From the NCBI GenBank assembly GCA_951799425.1, contig OX637393.1:3168501-3232500 (forward strand): DNA of 64,000 bases, written 5' to 3'. The stretch comes from Ilex aquifolium. Taxonomy: Eukaryota; Streptophyta; Magnoliopsida; Aquifoliales; Aquifoliaceae. Below the pieces are notes generated by a model. It worked only from the letters and a program-made list of their open reading frames with translations. It was not told where the DNA came from and did not search any database. Each line of letters starts with the position of its first letter. Within the stretch, counting starts at the first letter, position 1. The translations under genes were made by a program, and so were the position numbers. This document shows, piece after piece, positions 45,729-58,912 of this stretch.

Positions 45729-48700
45729 TGTGTGGGGGGGGGGGGGGTCTCTTCCCAAGGGAAATCAAAATAATCGTACAAGCATCATATCTGAGTCCAC
45801 AACTTCCGAGAGCTTGTGGTGTTCTTGGATACACGGATCAAGAGGTGCGGTTTGGTCATCTTCTCGAGCATCGGCCATTGGAGGTGCGTGATTGCAAGGC
45901 TAGCAACAAGCACACTCACTTATGATCTGCTGAAACAGTAAAAGGGTGGGGCTCAGGTCATGCGACGGATACAAGCTGGACTTTGAAGCAAAAAATCCAA
46001 TCTTTCATAAAAGAAGAAAAAATCAACGCACGGATGAACAAGACTACTTCTATTCTTGGGCATCGTGCCTCAAATAGTCTAGGCTCCTTCATTCCTTAGT
46101 AATCTCCTTCATTCATGCCTTATCTTTATTATTAGTAAGCCCCTTCATGTCTTTTCTCAGTGACACATTTTATTTGGCAGTTTTTTGGATGTTAAATACC
46201 ATTGGATGGGATGAAGGGGCTGGAGCAATATTTAGTTGGGAATGGACCATATGGGTCTCTTCTGGTGGGTTGTGCGAAAGAGCAACTAAAAACATTATGA
46301 AGAAGAAGACTATGAAGAAAAAGAAGTCGACTACAAAGACGAAGAAGATGCAGAAAGAGCAAGAACAAAAAGAAGCCCTTGAATGAGAGAAAGCGAAGAT
46401 AATGCAATTTCAAGACAGAACATCTTTTTTTTTCCTCCGTGTCTAGCTGATAGTCACTCTTAGCAAAAAGGCATGGGATGCAAACAAAAACAGTCCCGCA
46501 CAACATATTCCTTTGCCACCATAGAATTTTGGAAACATAGGACAAATTGATGCTCCCGATGATTCTAATTCCCCTAGACTTTCATCATGAATCAAATTTA
46601 TATGTTTTTTGATGTTTGGAATTTGTCTTCCCTTTTCTGGGCTTGATCACATTGTTTTTGGGGCAGGGGGCTCTTATGAATAGTCCAGGGGCATGGGCCA
46701 GAAATCTTTTCCATGAACTAGAATCAATTTTGAATATAAAAAGCGTATCCCGACACTGTGGGACTGATACCAAACAGTAGAGAAAAATTCTGCAATCATG
46801 CCGAATCATAAAACAAATGCAATGCTCCACACCAACTGAATTAGACAACATATAAAACAATCAAACAATTAATGTCAGCAAAGTAGTACAGGGAAAAATA
46901 ACATGACAATCGAAATGTTCACTTGTTCAGAACAATACCGCATCCAGCCTCTGATATCCTGTCACAAATCCATGTCATAGTCATTGCACTACACAAGCAG
47001 AAAAGTTGTGACCATCATATGTTTTACCCTGCAAACAGTACATATCACAACAAAGTATATCTCACAAAATTAAATGATTTTGCAATATAAATTATCAATT
47101 TTATGAATTGAATTCTAGGAATGCATCAAATCACTTCAGATTAGCAGGCAACTTTGTGGAACTCCACCTAACCAGCAACGGACATGTGATAGGGAAAAAT
47201 AAAAAAAGAGTACAACTGGCTTTGGTGGTAGGTGAACAGTTGTCTAAAGTTAGGTTTTCAACGATCAAGAGCAATCATAGATCAGATGTTTCATTTACAA
47301 GCATTGCATCCAGACTCAAGAGACACTACAACACAGTTTTCACATAAGAGGACCTGCTCAAAATTTCCATTGCATTGAATTATCAGTGGGAACCGATGGA
47401 TGTGACAAATCAAACGACCATTCAAGGATGTTCCCTCCATAAAAGAAATGGAATAAGAATCATGCAGCCAAAGGAGATCGAATAATGATGCAAAAGTTTA
47501 TATGTAATGGAAAATTTAAAAGTGCATAACATAGTGGCACATTGGTAGGCAAACACATTAACAGGCGAGAACCTCATATCTGGATGCAATACCTATAAAA
47601 CATTTGCAAATTAGGACACATTTTCCAACCATTAATACATGTAGTACACCCAAAAGTCATACGTATATTTATCCATGTGATGGTAGCATTGGCTGCCTGG
47701 AATGAATAAATTTTATTCAATCAATACCTGTTACTAGCAGCATATATGGAATATGGAAGTGAATAACGAGCACAAGTCAGAGCCTCCAATATTGCAAAAC
47801 CAAGTGAAGTCCACCATCTGAGAGAGATTCACAATGCATTGGGTTTGTAACCTTGTGTATTTACTAACGACAGTAACAATAATAGAATGGAATACAAGAA
47901 AAATTACCATGGGCTTGTCTCATTACTCGAGAGGAATAACTAAACAAACATGTGACTCTTAATCCTCTCATGACCATCGAAGCCTTCTGCAGCTTCACTA
48001 AGGGAGGAATAACATGACAAAATACCAAAACACATGATTTATGGCAAGCGTTGCTCAAAAAGGCGAGTTCAATACTGAATAAAGGACTATCAGATGGTTA
48101 AACATAATGCACATGACAGGGGGATTATTCTTTCAACGAAACAATAAAATTTAACCTACTACTTTCACAGTTCGTACAAAACTACAAAAGAAGAAAATAT
48201 ATGAGGGGTGGTTATATAAAATTTGTTTTACTCCACACACATTAGAAAATCTATGGCTAGACTCAAAGATATTTTTTGATAGGAAGATTCAAAAATATTT
48301 TTTAATAGGACGATTCAAAGATGTTTTAGCTTGCCCATAGAATGGAAAAAAATAATAGTCACATCGTCATGAAGTTGCAATACATTTGGTGGCTTGACTA
48401 AATCAAATCTGTGAGAATAAAAAACCAACCAATAAATAATCCTATGTTGAGCCTGAGCCAAAAGAGAAACATAAATGCTTCATGTTGAGAAAAGAGTTCT
48501 CAAAGTCCACTATAATACTTGAAAGCAGTATGCAAAACTGATCACTGACATATGCATTTTATTACCTCCATCTAATGAAAAAGAAAAAAAATCTTCAGAT
48601 CCATATCACAGCTAATGTACCAAACTAAAGGGATGTCATAAAAAACATCAACAAAAACATGAAATCAATGAGAATAACAACTCATCTCCAATTAACGGTC

Positions 48701-48845
48701 AAATGACAGCTTATGTCCAACAGTAAAGGGATGCCACAGAAACATTACCAGAAACATGGAATCACTAAAGAGAATTGTATAGTTGAGTTCAAAAAACATA
48801 AGCTTCATAGTAGCAAAGAAGCAAACCTTTATAAGAATTGATGCT
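45729..48845. other. Non-coding, conserved between units, with an indel
   Basis: Parallels 23,913-25,769. About 47,315-48,600 is absent from unit 1. Within it, after a good acceptor (TTCCTCCCTTAG), the minus strand near 47,925-48,010 reads EAAEGFDGHERIKSH, a possible exon of unknown family. Confidence 0.3.
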
Positions 48846-48922
48846 TCAATTTGAAGACTGAGAGAGCTCATGTTCCGGCGCAAAATCACCAAATTCATCT
48901 TCCATAAAGGGACAGCTTTTTC
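48846..48922 (-). CDS. Possible terminal exon, copy 2 (unidentified)
   Basis: Identical frame to 25,770-25,846: MEDEFGDFAPEHEL before TGA. Conservation in both copies is expected from the duplication and is not independent support. Confidence 0.25.
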
Positions 48923-50499
48923 CTTATATAGCACCTTGCACACAAGAACAAGAAAGCATGCTATTAATCAAAAAGAAGATAAAAGAAAAAAATAGGACTG
49001 GCTCGTTACAAAACACAATGACTAATTCAGTAGTTATCTCGCCAAAAATAAACATTCTCCACATATGCATCTACGTAGATGTCTTATTCACATAAAGACA
49101 CACAAATATCACTTTGCAAAATATCAACCAAACATGCTTTTGCTTTTTTTTTTTTTTTGGTTCAAGAGAAGTTCCTTAAATAAGTGTTACTACAAGATAC
49201 ATCGGAAAACAGTTTCGAAGTAGGCAATGTGACCCAGAAATCTAGAACAAGATAGAACCACTACCTTGCTAATGCACTTTAACTTATCCAACATTATAAA
49301 CTGACAGAGAAAAGTCAAGTTTACATAGTGCCCTGGAAAATCCCAAAAACTCCCATGGCATGTTTCACAAACACCATGCTTGTTTGCATGACCCTGAAAC
49401 CCAACAAGAAAGTACCTTTGAGGCACAATGAAATAAATGTAAAAAAGGAATGGCCAAGCACAAGTAAACATTGATGTCTTTCATTAGGTAAATTTAGCAT
49501 GTGAAGTAAGTCAATGACAAAGAATAGCGGGAATAAGGCAGGACACAAAAGACATATATACTAAAACTCAAACCCGATATTTTGAACGTTTAGCTAGCAA
49601 TTTCATGCGGAGCATTTGCACTCTGGGAAGAAAAAGTTACATTAGTCAAGAAGACCACATATAATCCAACAGAACAAAGCGAAAATGGGACAAAAAACAT
49701 TACATAACTAAGCATTACAAAACCTTCACCCGTAGATGATCTCCAATTTTGCCAGCAGTTTGTCCAACACTAGAAAGACAACATTCTTGCAAAGCTCTTA
49801 AACAAGTCATCTCCACCATTTTCCAGCTGAAAATTGAGACAGACATGAATCGTGGATGATAGTACATCGACTATCTATCAAATTTAGAATCGTTAGAAAG
49901 ATCCAAAATATTTTTTAGATATATGTACATACCGACATGATTATCGGCATAAAGTATAAAACTTCACTAAATACAAGGTAGAATCAGTGGGATAAAACTA
50001 GTCAAAGAGAGTTTTAAAATTTAAATTACTAAAATTGTGGAACCCTATCAAACATCAGGCTGTTTAAAAGAAATTATCTCATGTGCACAAGCTACAAGTT
50101 ATTTTCGATATATACAGGAAACGATATGACTAGAGGAAGAAGATATTCGTACGTATTGAGAAGCAACAAATAAACACTCCTTACTAACCACAAGTAGCGT
50201 CTTGCGGTGCTTAGTATTTAGTGGCTACCTCTTTTTCTTGAGATTGGTAAGCTTTCCATCAATCTTTGACCAAGCAAAAAAAAGTCATTTTCAAATGAAA
50301 CCGCCCAACAAATGACCAGCATGTAAACATATAACTGCTTTCAAATATCAACCAACTACATACAAGAATTCTTAAACAAAGACATTAGCGCATCAACTTC
50401 CGAAACTAAAAGGGCTTGATAAAGCAGACTTCCTTGCATATGACATAATTCACAAATGGTTGCAACGGCTTTGGTCATAAAAGTCGGGGATCAATTTGT
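48923..50499. other. Exon-like patches, copy 2
   Basis: Counterpart of 25,847-27,439, with the same minus-strand patches. No recognised protein. Confidence 0.25.
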
Positions 50500-53400
50500 A
50501 AACCCGTAAATAAAGAGTCAAAATCATTACAATAGTCACACACTAATAAAAATACACACAGATATATATAATAAAAATACACGCACTGACACATAAAAAA
50601 CGAACGCACACATTGAATCACAAAAGGCACACACAGAGACAAATAGATAATATACAAATATTCACAAGCAGCACCACACGCACTATACGCACAAAAAAAC
50701 ATTAAAACAAATTGGAAAATGAAAAAAGACACACTATAATAAAAACAACCCCAGCCACACCGCACCCACACACAATCCACCTAAAAGCACATAAACAAAA
50801 ATATGCTGATAAAAGAAAATGCACACACATACAAACAAATTGATGAAAAATACACATACACTAATAAAAACACACGGACCCACAAACTAGACACATAAAA
50901 ACACACAAAAACATATTGATAACAAAAAAATACACATATTGATACATAGTAAAACGTAAGAATAAACACACACGTTGATAAAAGAAAAATACACGATGCA
51001 AAATAAAACACACAAACGCACTAATAAATATAGACTTTGAGTGATCTATCTATGTCCAACCGACATTGACTTAGAGTGATCTATTGGAGCATATACCTTC
51101 AGTTGGTTGAAATATATGAATGGAATTTTCAATTGATTTGTTGAAGTGTGCGGGAGAAGTCTTATTAGGATGATGGTGGTGGTGTTTGCATTTGTGGAGT
51201 AAGTGAGGGTTAAGGATGAGTACTTACCAAACCCGCTAATTTGTAAACAGATTGGCTACTAATAGATAAGGATTATCACCCCTACATGTAGCATTGGTCT
51301 TGCCTATAGCTATTCCTTAGGGTAAAGTATAACTAAGAAGGATATCTCATATCACAACTAGAAAATATTATAATTACTGTTCACATTGTTATATGGCCTA
51401 CTTTGTTTCTAGAGATTAAAAATGACCAATGACCGAGAAAATCTGACATAAATATTAAATAAGCAACAATGCGACTCACATCATTATAGGCACGTATGAA
51501 TAGTGTGATTTTATGAAGATGGACAACGTTTCCTACAACCCCTATGCAAACATGATTTTACCATGATTCAGACAAGAAACTTTTAACATGATGACCAGAT
51601 TGAGATAAATTAAAGCAAAACATTACCTGAGATTGTAGGCCAATAAAGTTGCATATAAAGGTATGAACGGAAATAACCAATTTTCGGAAGGCACGGAAGG
51701 TGCTTGTACAAACTTGTTGGTAAACTTAAGACACAAACTACTCTAGTAGCTCTATCATCTTCACCATGTCTACATTATCAATGCGCGAGTGCAAAGCACA
51801 CAAAGCAAGAGGTGACAAATTCAAAAGTTAGGCAGGTTGTGGGTGGATTGATGACGAGTTGGGTGTAATCCATTCCCAGTTCATTTTCAACCTGTTTAAC
51901 GAATGAGTCATAACTGATTTGGTCAAATCCTTAAACCCATAAATAAATTGTCTAAAACATTAATATAGTCACACGCTATAAAAATACACACATATACACA
52001 TAAAAAGAACACACTAACACATAAAAATCACGCACTAAAACACAAATAATACACATAAACAACATTAAGAATACACAGTAATAAACGCACACTAACACAT
52101 TACACAAATCAAAAACACATTGGGAAAATAAAGATTCCATGATACCTAAGTGATCACATTGGAACCTTGGGAACCAAAACAAGTACAGCCGGCCTATATT
52201 TGAACAATAATGTCGTGTCATCCAGCGGAGCCACAAACATTACTATAAAAACATACATAAACAAATACACAAAAACAAATTGATAAAAGAAAACACACAC
52301 AACAACATTGATAAGAAAATGCACATACACTAATAGACACACACACACACAGACCCTAATAAACACACACAAAAACAACATAAAAATGCACAAAAACATA
52401 GCGATAAAAGAAAAATACGCACACTATTACGCAGTCAAATGCAATAACAAATATAACACGCATTGATAAAAGAAGAATATAGGATACACAATAAGTATGT
52501 CTTGCCATGTAAAAGACACATCCATAGCTTCTGACAATGCGGTAGGCACATATACACAAAATGAATGCACTGACACATAAAAATCACACAATAAAACACA
52601 AAGAACACACATAAACAACATTAAAAATACACATAGTAATAAACACAAAATAAACGCACTGACACATAAAAATCACACACTAAAACACAAAGAACACACA
52701 TAAACAACATTAAAAATACACACAGTAATAAACACACACTAACACATTACACAAATAAAAAACACATTGGAAAAATAAAGATTCCACGATACCTAAGTGA
52801 TCATATTGGATCCTTGGGAACCATCACAAGTACGGCCGACCTATATTTGAACGATAATGTCGTGTCGTCCAGCGGAGCCACAAACATTACAATAAAAACA
52901 TACATAAACAAATACACAAAAAAAAATTGATAAAAGAAAACACACCCAACATTGATAAGAAAATACACAAACACTAATAGACACACACACACATAGACCC
53001 TAATAAACACACACAAAAACAACATAAAAATGCACAAAAACATAGGGATAAAAGAAAATACGCACACTATAACGCAGTCAAATGCAATAACGAATATAAC
53101 GCACATTGATAAAAGAAGAACATAGGATACACAATAACTATGTCTTGCCATGTAAAAGACACCTCCATAACTTCTGACAATGCGATAGGGCACATATACA
53201 CATAAAAAGAACACACTGACACATAAAAATCACACACTAAAACACAAAGAACACACATAAACAATATTAAAAATACACATAGGAATAAACGCACACTAAC
53301 ACATTACACAAATCAAAAACACAAAAACACATTGGGAAAATAAAGATTCCACGATACCTAAGTGATCATATTGGATCCTTGGGAACCATCACAAGTACGA

Positions 53401-53815
53401 CCAGCCTATATTTGAATGATAATGCCGTGTCGACCAGCAGAGCCACAAACATTACAATAAAAACACACATAAACAAATACACAAAAACAAATTGATAAAA
53501 GAAAACACACACAACAACATTGATAAGAAAATACACATACACTAATAGACACACACACACACACACACATAGACCCTAATAAACACACACACACACATAG
53601 ACCCTAATAAACACACACAAAAACAACATAAAAATGCACAAAAACATAGAGATAAAAGAAAAATACGCACACTATAACGCAGTCAAATGCAATAACAAAT
53701 ATAACACACATTGATAAAAGAAAAATATAGGATACACAATAACTATGCCTTGCCATGTAAAAGACACCTCCACAACTTATGACAATGCGATAGGGCACAA
53801 AAAAGCCTTGAAACA
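50500..53815. repeat. CA-rich region with higher-order repeat, copy 2
   Basis: The same structure as 27,440-30,490. The GGATCC/GGAACC core starts near 52,133, 52,780 and 53,345, and the CTTGCCATGTAAAAGAC core near 52,500, 53,143 and 53,748. It extends about half a unit further than copy 1, with a longer pure (CA)n at 53,550-53,600. Confidence 0.85.
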
Positions 53816-53979
53816 AGCCAAAGATTAATTTCGTTTTTCAGTTCATTTAATATTTCAATAGGATCTCTCTATAAACCAAATGTCAAGAACTATCATACCT
53901 TTTTTACAATGCCCTGTTCAGATCATTCCTTTAGTACTTGCACACATATAAGCTGCAGAACATAGCTTTCAAGAATCAC

Positions 53980-54061
53980 CTGGCAAGATGGGTCCCCGCT
54001 ATTCTTTTCTACTTTACTTCCAATCCTTCCTTGTTTAGGTCCAGAATCTTCTATTTTGGAA
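53980..54061 (-). CDS. Internal exon candidate, unidentified
   Basis: A clean exon shape on minus: acceptor TTTTTGCAG, 82 bp open, donor CAG/GTGATT. One frame reads SKIEDSGPKQGRIGSKVEKN. Family unknown. A further patch ending GAAG/GTATAT lies at about 54,075-54,130. Confidence 0.38.
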
Positions 54062-54348
54062 CTGCAAAAATGGTATATACCTTCCATGAAAACCTTGATT
54101 GATGTGGATTCAAACCTTGTTGAGAAATACCAAAGGCAAGATAAATAACAGTTCAAGAAAAAAGGCCAAAAAATAAAAAGTTAGGAATGTACCTTTACAC
54201 CCTTTTGACATGAAATAGAAGTTTGGGTTATCTTATGTTTGAAATTCACAAAAGTAATGAAAGTCTTGTGATGAAGATTTTGAGTAGACCACACTAAGTA
54301 ATAAGAAGGGGTGAACAACATAAATTCAAATGGTCTTACTTCGTTTCA

Positions 54349-54558
54349 TCAATACCGCCCATGTCTCTTTTGCATTTCAGGAGAACAAGGTACTTTTAAG
54401 GTCTTCATTTGTGAAGTTCTTTGGTTCCTTGAAAGGACTGCATTGGCATCCATTGGCTTACCATTTTCTGAGGACAAGCTGTTGCTGCAATTGCTAGCAT
54501 CATCTTTTAGCTCAAAATTTCCACCATCTGTTGACACATCTTCTCTCCGTCTTGAAGT
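54349..54558 (-). CDS. Exon candidate, unidentified
   Basis: After acceptor CTCCAG, an open frame of about 69 codons contains DVSTDGGNFELKDDASNCSN and SLSSENGKPMDANAVLSRNQ. Ser/Asn-rich and probably disordered. It may belong to the same gene as 53,980-54,061. Family unknown. Confidence 0.38.
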   Translation of the reverse strand, partial: TSRRREDVSTDGGNFELKDDASNCSNSLSSENGKPMDANAVLSRNQRTSQMKTLKVPCSPEMQKRHGRY

Positions 54559-54669
54559 CTGGAGATAAGTGTTTTATTTGTTCATGTTATGTTAGCAGAA
54601 AAAATCAACCACAGGGAAGTCTGATTGGGAAGCAAGAAAGAAAATAATGATAATGAAACATGTTTCATC

Positions 54670-55021
54670 CAAGGATCAAAATTTCGTTTTGATTTATTGT
54701 TTCGGTCATCTAGGAAACGGAAACGTTTTGACGTGTTTCGGAAACGTTTCGACCAGTTTCGGAAACACAATGAAAAAAATAAAAAATTTAAAAATTATTT
54801 TTCTAAAACATTAATTGAAATATATCAAAGTATCTTAAAATACCTTAAAACATTCCGAAACAAATGTGTAAATGCATTAAAATATTATAAAACATCTCGA
54901 AATACTATAGAACACCTCGAAATATTAGAATTTCGATTCCATCACTGATTCGTTTCGGTCTCTTTGGAAACGGAAACGTTTCGGATGTTTCGACCGTTTC
55001 AAAACGATATTTTGATCCTTG
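54670..55021. mobile_element. hAT-type MITE, copy 2
   Basis: 352 bp with CAAGGATCAAAAT termini and an exact 8-bp target duplication GTTTCATC at 54,662-54,669 and 55,022-55,029. Close in sequence to the copy at 36,734. Confidence 0.93.
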
Positions 55022-55029
55022 GTTTCATC

Positions 55030-57111
55030 AATATTCTACATAAGACCACATACATAAACTTAAAAAAATTTAATGAGAAAGAAAGCACCTAAGATGTTGA
55101 ATGGTTTTATAATAGCCCTGCACAAATACATAACAACTCATTCAAGAAGTAGAATAGTATATCATCTTAAAATAAGAAGGATAAAAATATCACTTTCCAA
55201 ATAGACACGTGTTGTTCTCTAGATCGGGGCATTCAAAGGCAAATTATGGCTTCTCATCAATTCCAAATTTTCAAATAGTCAGCAGGAATGGCATCCAATT
55301 GAAATGACCACTTCTTCCGAGACAAACTATACTCCTCGTAAAGAAATTTGTCATCTAAGAAGCTAGAACTTGCTGATAAACTTACAAGCATTTCATTTTT
55401 TAATAAATTGATCTTGTGGGGTAAAAAGAAAAAATCAGACATAAATGCAGATATTGCTAAAAATTTCACTTCAGCTAAAAACCATTAGCTTCAACTGTCC
55501 AACTGTTGTTGTAGTTCAAAGAGTATGAAAAGCACACATGGAGAAATGACACCACTGATTAGTTGTTCACTTCAAATCATCTCCACAAACAAATTTTCTA
55601 TTATCTTGACTTCAATAAGTAAGTTGATGATAAGATGGTATGCCTGAAGCTAAAATTAAACTAAAGTTTTATTCATATTAGAGCTAAAGCCTTAGAGTAC
55701 ATCAACTGAGCTTTCATCCAATTAACTGGCAACTACCAATTCGATATTGCATTTTCAAAATTCTTATCACCCATTTAACCATAGCCCATGCATATCAAGT
55801 ACATAGAGGTACTTCTCAACATCAGCGACACCTATGGTGTTAGAGCATCCAGCCCAAGCCACTTGGCAATGGTTGGAGTGGCCTTCAAGTATATAAACCA
55901 ACCTTGATGATCCTAATTGTTCTATGTGGGATACAAACTCTCTTAATACCCTCCCTCACGTGGGCAAAAACAGTCAGTTTATGAATATAAAGACATTAAT
56001 TCACTAATCCACTAACAGTCAACTGATTCCAAGATGTGCAGCAAAGGTAAACACCACATCTCTATAAATTTGCATCTATAGATGGCAGTCTGTTGGGAAA
56101 ACAACTCAAAAGAAGTAAATAACCCTATTGAGTCAACCAAACTCCAAGGATTTACATCAATGACTTAGACAAATTAATGATCTGGATGCGGTGGAGGCTG
56201 GTGAATTAAATCAATGATTTGGACAGACTAATTAATTTGGTCATGGTGGACAAACCAAACACCTCCTTGAAATAAAACATCGACGATATAATCAAGAACC
56301 TACCAGCTATCAACAAAACTAGAGAAATTGTTCCAACAGATATGTACGGAAAAGGATTTGAAGTCCTTAACCATAATCAAAGATCAATGTAACTGATAAC
56401 TCAATCAAGAAGAGCCTTGAAAATTTTAAACGAAGCAGCTAGAAAATGTTGGTTCTGTAGGGGGTTTGCAGCTATTTTTTTGTGGGTGTTGGCAGGTTGG
56501 ATTCTTGCTGGGGGAGGAGTCTGCAAGGAAAGAAGTGGCTTCCCAAGAAAAGAGGGGGGGGGGGGGGGGGGGTGCCAGGCCGGGGAGACTACCCCCTTTC
56601 CTCTCTCTCTATCTCTCTCTATTTTATCTCTTTTCAATTTTGAGAATTTGGAGGGTCAATAAGTTTAATTCTGAAGGATAAATAAATCCTCTTAAGAGTT
56701 AAAATCTCCAACCAAAAGTCAAAGGGTGTCATTGTAATTTACCTAGAGCTAAAGATTGATCTGTTCCATCAACTGTTATGGCTCTCATTTCTCAAAAGGC
56801 CCATTCTGGACAATGGATTTTCAATAGAATTAATGCTAATGCTATATTTATTCCCTAGAATTTTTAATTATGTGGGAGTCTAGACAATGGACAACCTAAA
56901 CCCCTATATTACATATCAAGGTAATTTTAGGATCAGATTTCAGCAGATTATGCATGTTTTTTATGAACAGTAATGTAAACTTCTCTAACTAAGTCCAGCA
57001 GCATGAGATCAGCTCACTGATAGTTTAGCTGTCCCATAATTTGAGATGGAACACCAGATTTTTTTTTTTTTAAGACCAGAGCGAGAACTACATTAAGTTG
57101 TCATGTTACTT
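55030..57111. other. Mostly non-coding
   Basis: No confident exon. A minus-strand patch near 55,260-55,420 (SASSSFLDDKFLYEEYSL) is exon-like but unassigned. A 19-base G-run lies at 56,554-56,572. The next DRP1 exons expected downstream of 57,112 were not found. Confidence 0.35.
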
Positions 57112-58049
57112 TCCATCTAGATGCTCCTTAAATATCCAATCAAAAGCATGACAAAGTTCCAGACCGGTGTACAATTGAGCCTAAAAAACAGAGATTCAGC
57201 AAGTGATAAGACACATAAGGTCTCAATTCAGGAACAATAATAAGAGATAAAAGCCACTCACCCCTGCATCAACAGCAATAGGCCAACCAAGGTTGTCCAT
57301 CTCAGCTTCGAGTTCATAAATGCTTTTGTTAATCAAAGACGTAATACCTAGTATTCTCTCCTTAATTACATACACCGAGTGCAAATAGTAAAAAACTAAA
57401 AGCACACATCTAGTTTACCTTTTTTGTGATCAATAAAACCATAATAATTTGAACAAATAAGATGCACAAAATTATACCTACTAGAGAAGTTTGGCAAGGT
57501 ACTTTGAACCCATTTCACTAGCTAAGTTCCATATTCAGGACTTACAGTGAAGTATTTGCATTCTTTCCACGTTGCAGCAATCATGTCAATATTTTTATTT
57601 ATATCAGCTTGTGAACGGTTCACAATTCCCACCCAAGGATGTCGCAACCAATATGATCTTCCTACAAAAAAATTCCGTGGGGTAAGAAGAAGAATGTCAA
57701 TTATCTAAACTACTAAATATTAAAATAAAAGGAAACAGAAAAACAAGAGGAGGAAACTCTTGTCTTGATCAAGAAGTATATTGTCTAATGTTGTATCAAC
57801 TAAACTGTTGACATAAAAGGAGACAACAGAAAATTAGGGATAAAGGATGCATCCAAATGTCCATTCACGTGGGCAAGCCACATATGTTGTCATAAGGAGA
57901 AAACTGCATAATATAAAGAAGTTACGTAGAGATTCATAAATTGACTGCAAACAAGAGGCAAACAGAACATACCCAATGGATCCACTTTCCTAGAAAGATG
58001 GTGCTATATCTTGATTGGCAGGGGAAATTGTTAGTGTAATGCTGTTAGG
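57112..58049 (-). pseudogene. DRP1 (phragmoplastin) GTPase/middle-domain exons
   Basis: Four exons in the correct order on minus match dynamin-related protein 1, a GTPase of clathrin-coated pits and the cell plate. 58,049-57,973: PNSITLTISPANQDIA, then an internal deletion and RKVDP. 57,661-57,546: [20 protein letters not shown] and NKNIDMIAA. About 57,385-57,262: ERILGITSLINKSIYELEAE and LGWPIAVDAG. 57,180-57,112: AQLYTGLELCHAFDWIFKEH. Borders are GT..AG except the last donor. The exon between 57,973 and 57,661 is lost or unrecognisable, and the family's later exons are not found downstream. Confidence 0.88.
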
Positions 58050-58056
58050 CTACGGC

Positions 58057-58904
58057 CAAGGATCAAAATGTTGTGTCGAAACGTCCGAAACGTTTCGGAA
58101 TTTCAACTCACCGACACGAAACATGGGTTGAATCCCAAAATTCCAAAGTTTCGGTCGAAACGTCACTGTGTCGGACTGTTTCGGTCGAAACAATACCGTT
58201 TCGATCGAAACATGTCGAAACACCTGTGCTACCTTTTATATTTTTTTTTTGTTATAAGTATAAACAATTACATTTAATACCCCATTGCATTATTATTTTT
58301 TACTTTTAACTATACATAACTACCATTAATTTAATTTGATACCCTTCATTATTTTTTTTCCTTTTTATAATTATTGTTTTATGTTATTATTATTTGTTAA
58401 ATTGACATATTAAATAACTGTAAGTCATTTTATTAATTATAACTTATTTGTTAAATATCTAGAATTAAGTATTTATGTGTTTTAATCATTGTGTACACAG
58501 TGATTTTAATATTAATGAAATAATATTATTTATTAATTTGAAGACACAATTTAAATTAATAAATTAGTATTATAATAATATGTTGCACAAATTAGTATTA
58601 TAATAATATGCTGCACTTAGTATTATTAATTGGATAATATTCTAATTTAAATGATTTCCGCCTCATGTCAAACCTTCTTTTTCCTCCAATTTAAATTTAT
58701 TCTTATATAAATGAATGTTAACCGAATAAATATGTTAAATTAAACAATTATTTAGCTTATCTTTATAAATAAATGGATTGTATTTTGTATTTCTACATGT
58801 TTCCACGTGTTTCCATATTTTTTCTACGTTTCCATTGCGTTTCCGAAACGTTTCAGTTTTTTAGCTGACCGAAACGGTACTTCGAAACAATATTTTGATC
58901 CTTG
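58057..58904. mobile_element. hAT-type MITE, copy 3, at a DRP1 splice site
   Basis: 848 bp with CAAGGATCAAAAT / ATTTTGATCCTTG ends and an exact 8-bp target duplication GCTACGGC at 58,049-58,056 and 58,905-58,912. It is longer than copies 1 and 2, with an AT-rich interior but the same CGAAAC/GTTTCG-rich ends. The duplicated 8 bp include the acceptor AG of the adjacent DRP1 exon. Confidence 0.93.
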
Positions 58905-58912
58905 GCTACGGC

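Larger units (their letters stand above)
34469..53560. repeat. Segmental duplication block Y, copy 2
   Basis: Homologous to 18,873-30,500. It begins at GAGAAAAGAAACATAAGG in both copies. It contains an extra 34,845-41,055 and an extra roughly 1.2 kb near 47,315-48,600. Confidence 0.9.
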
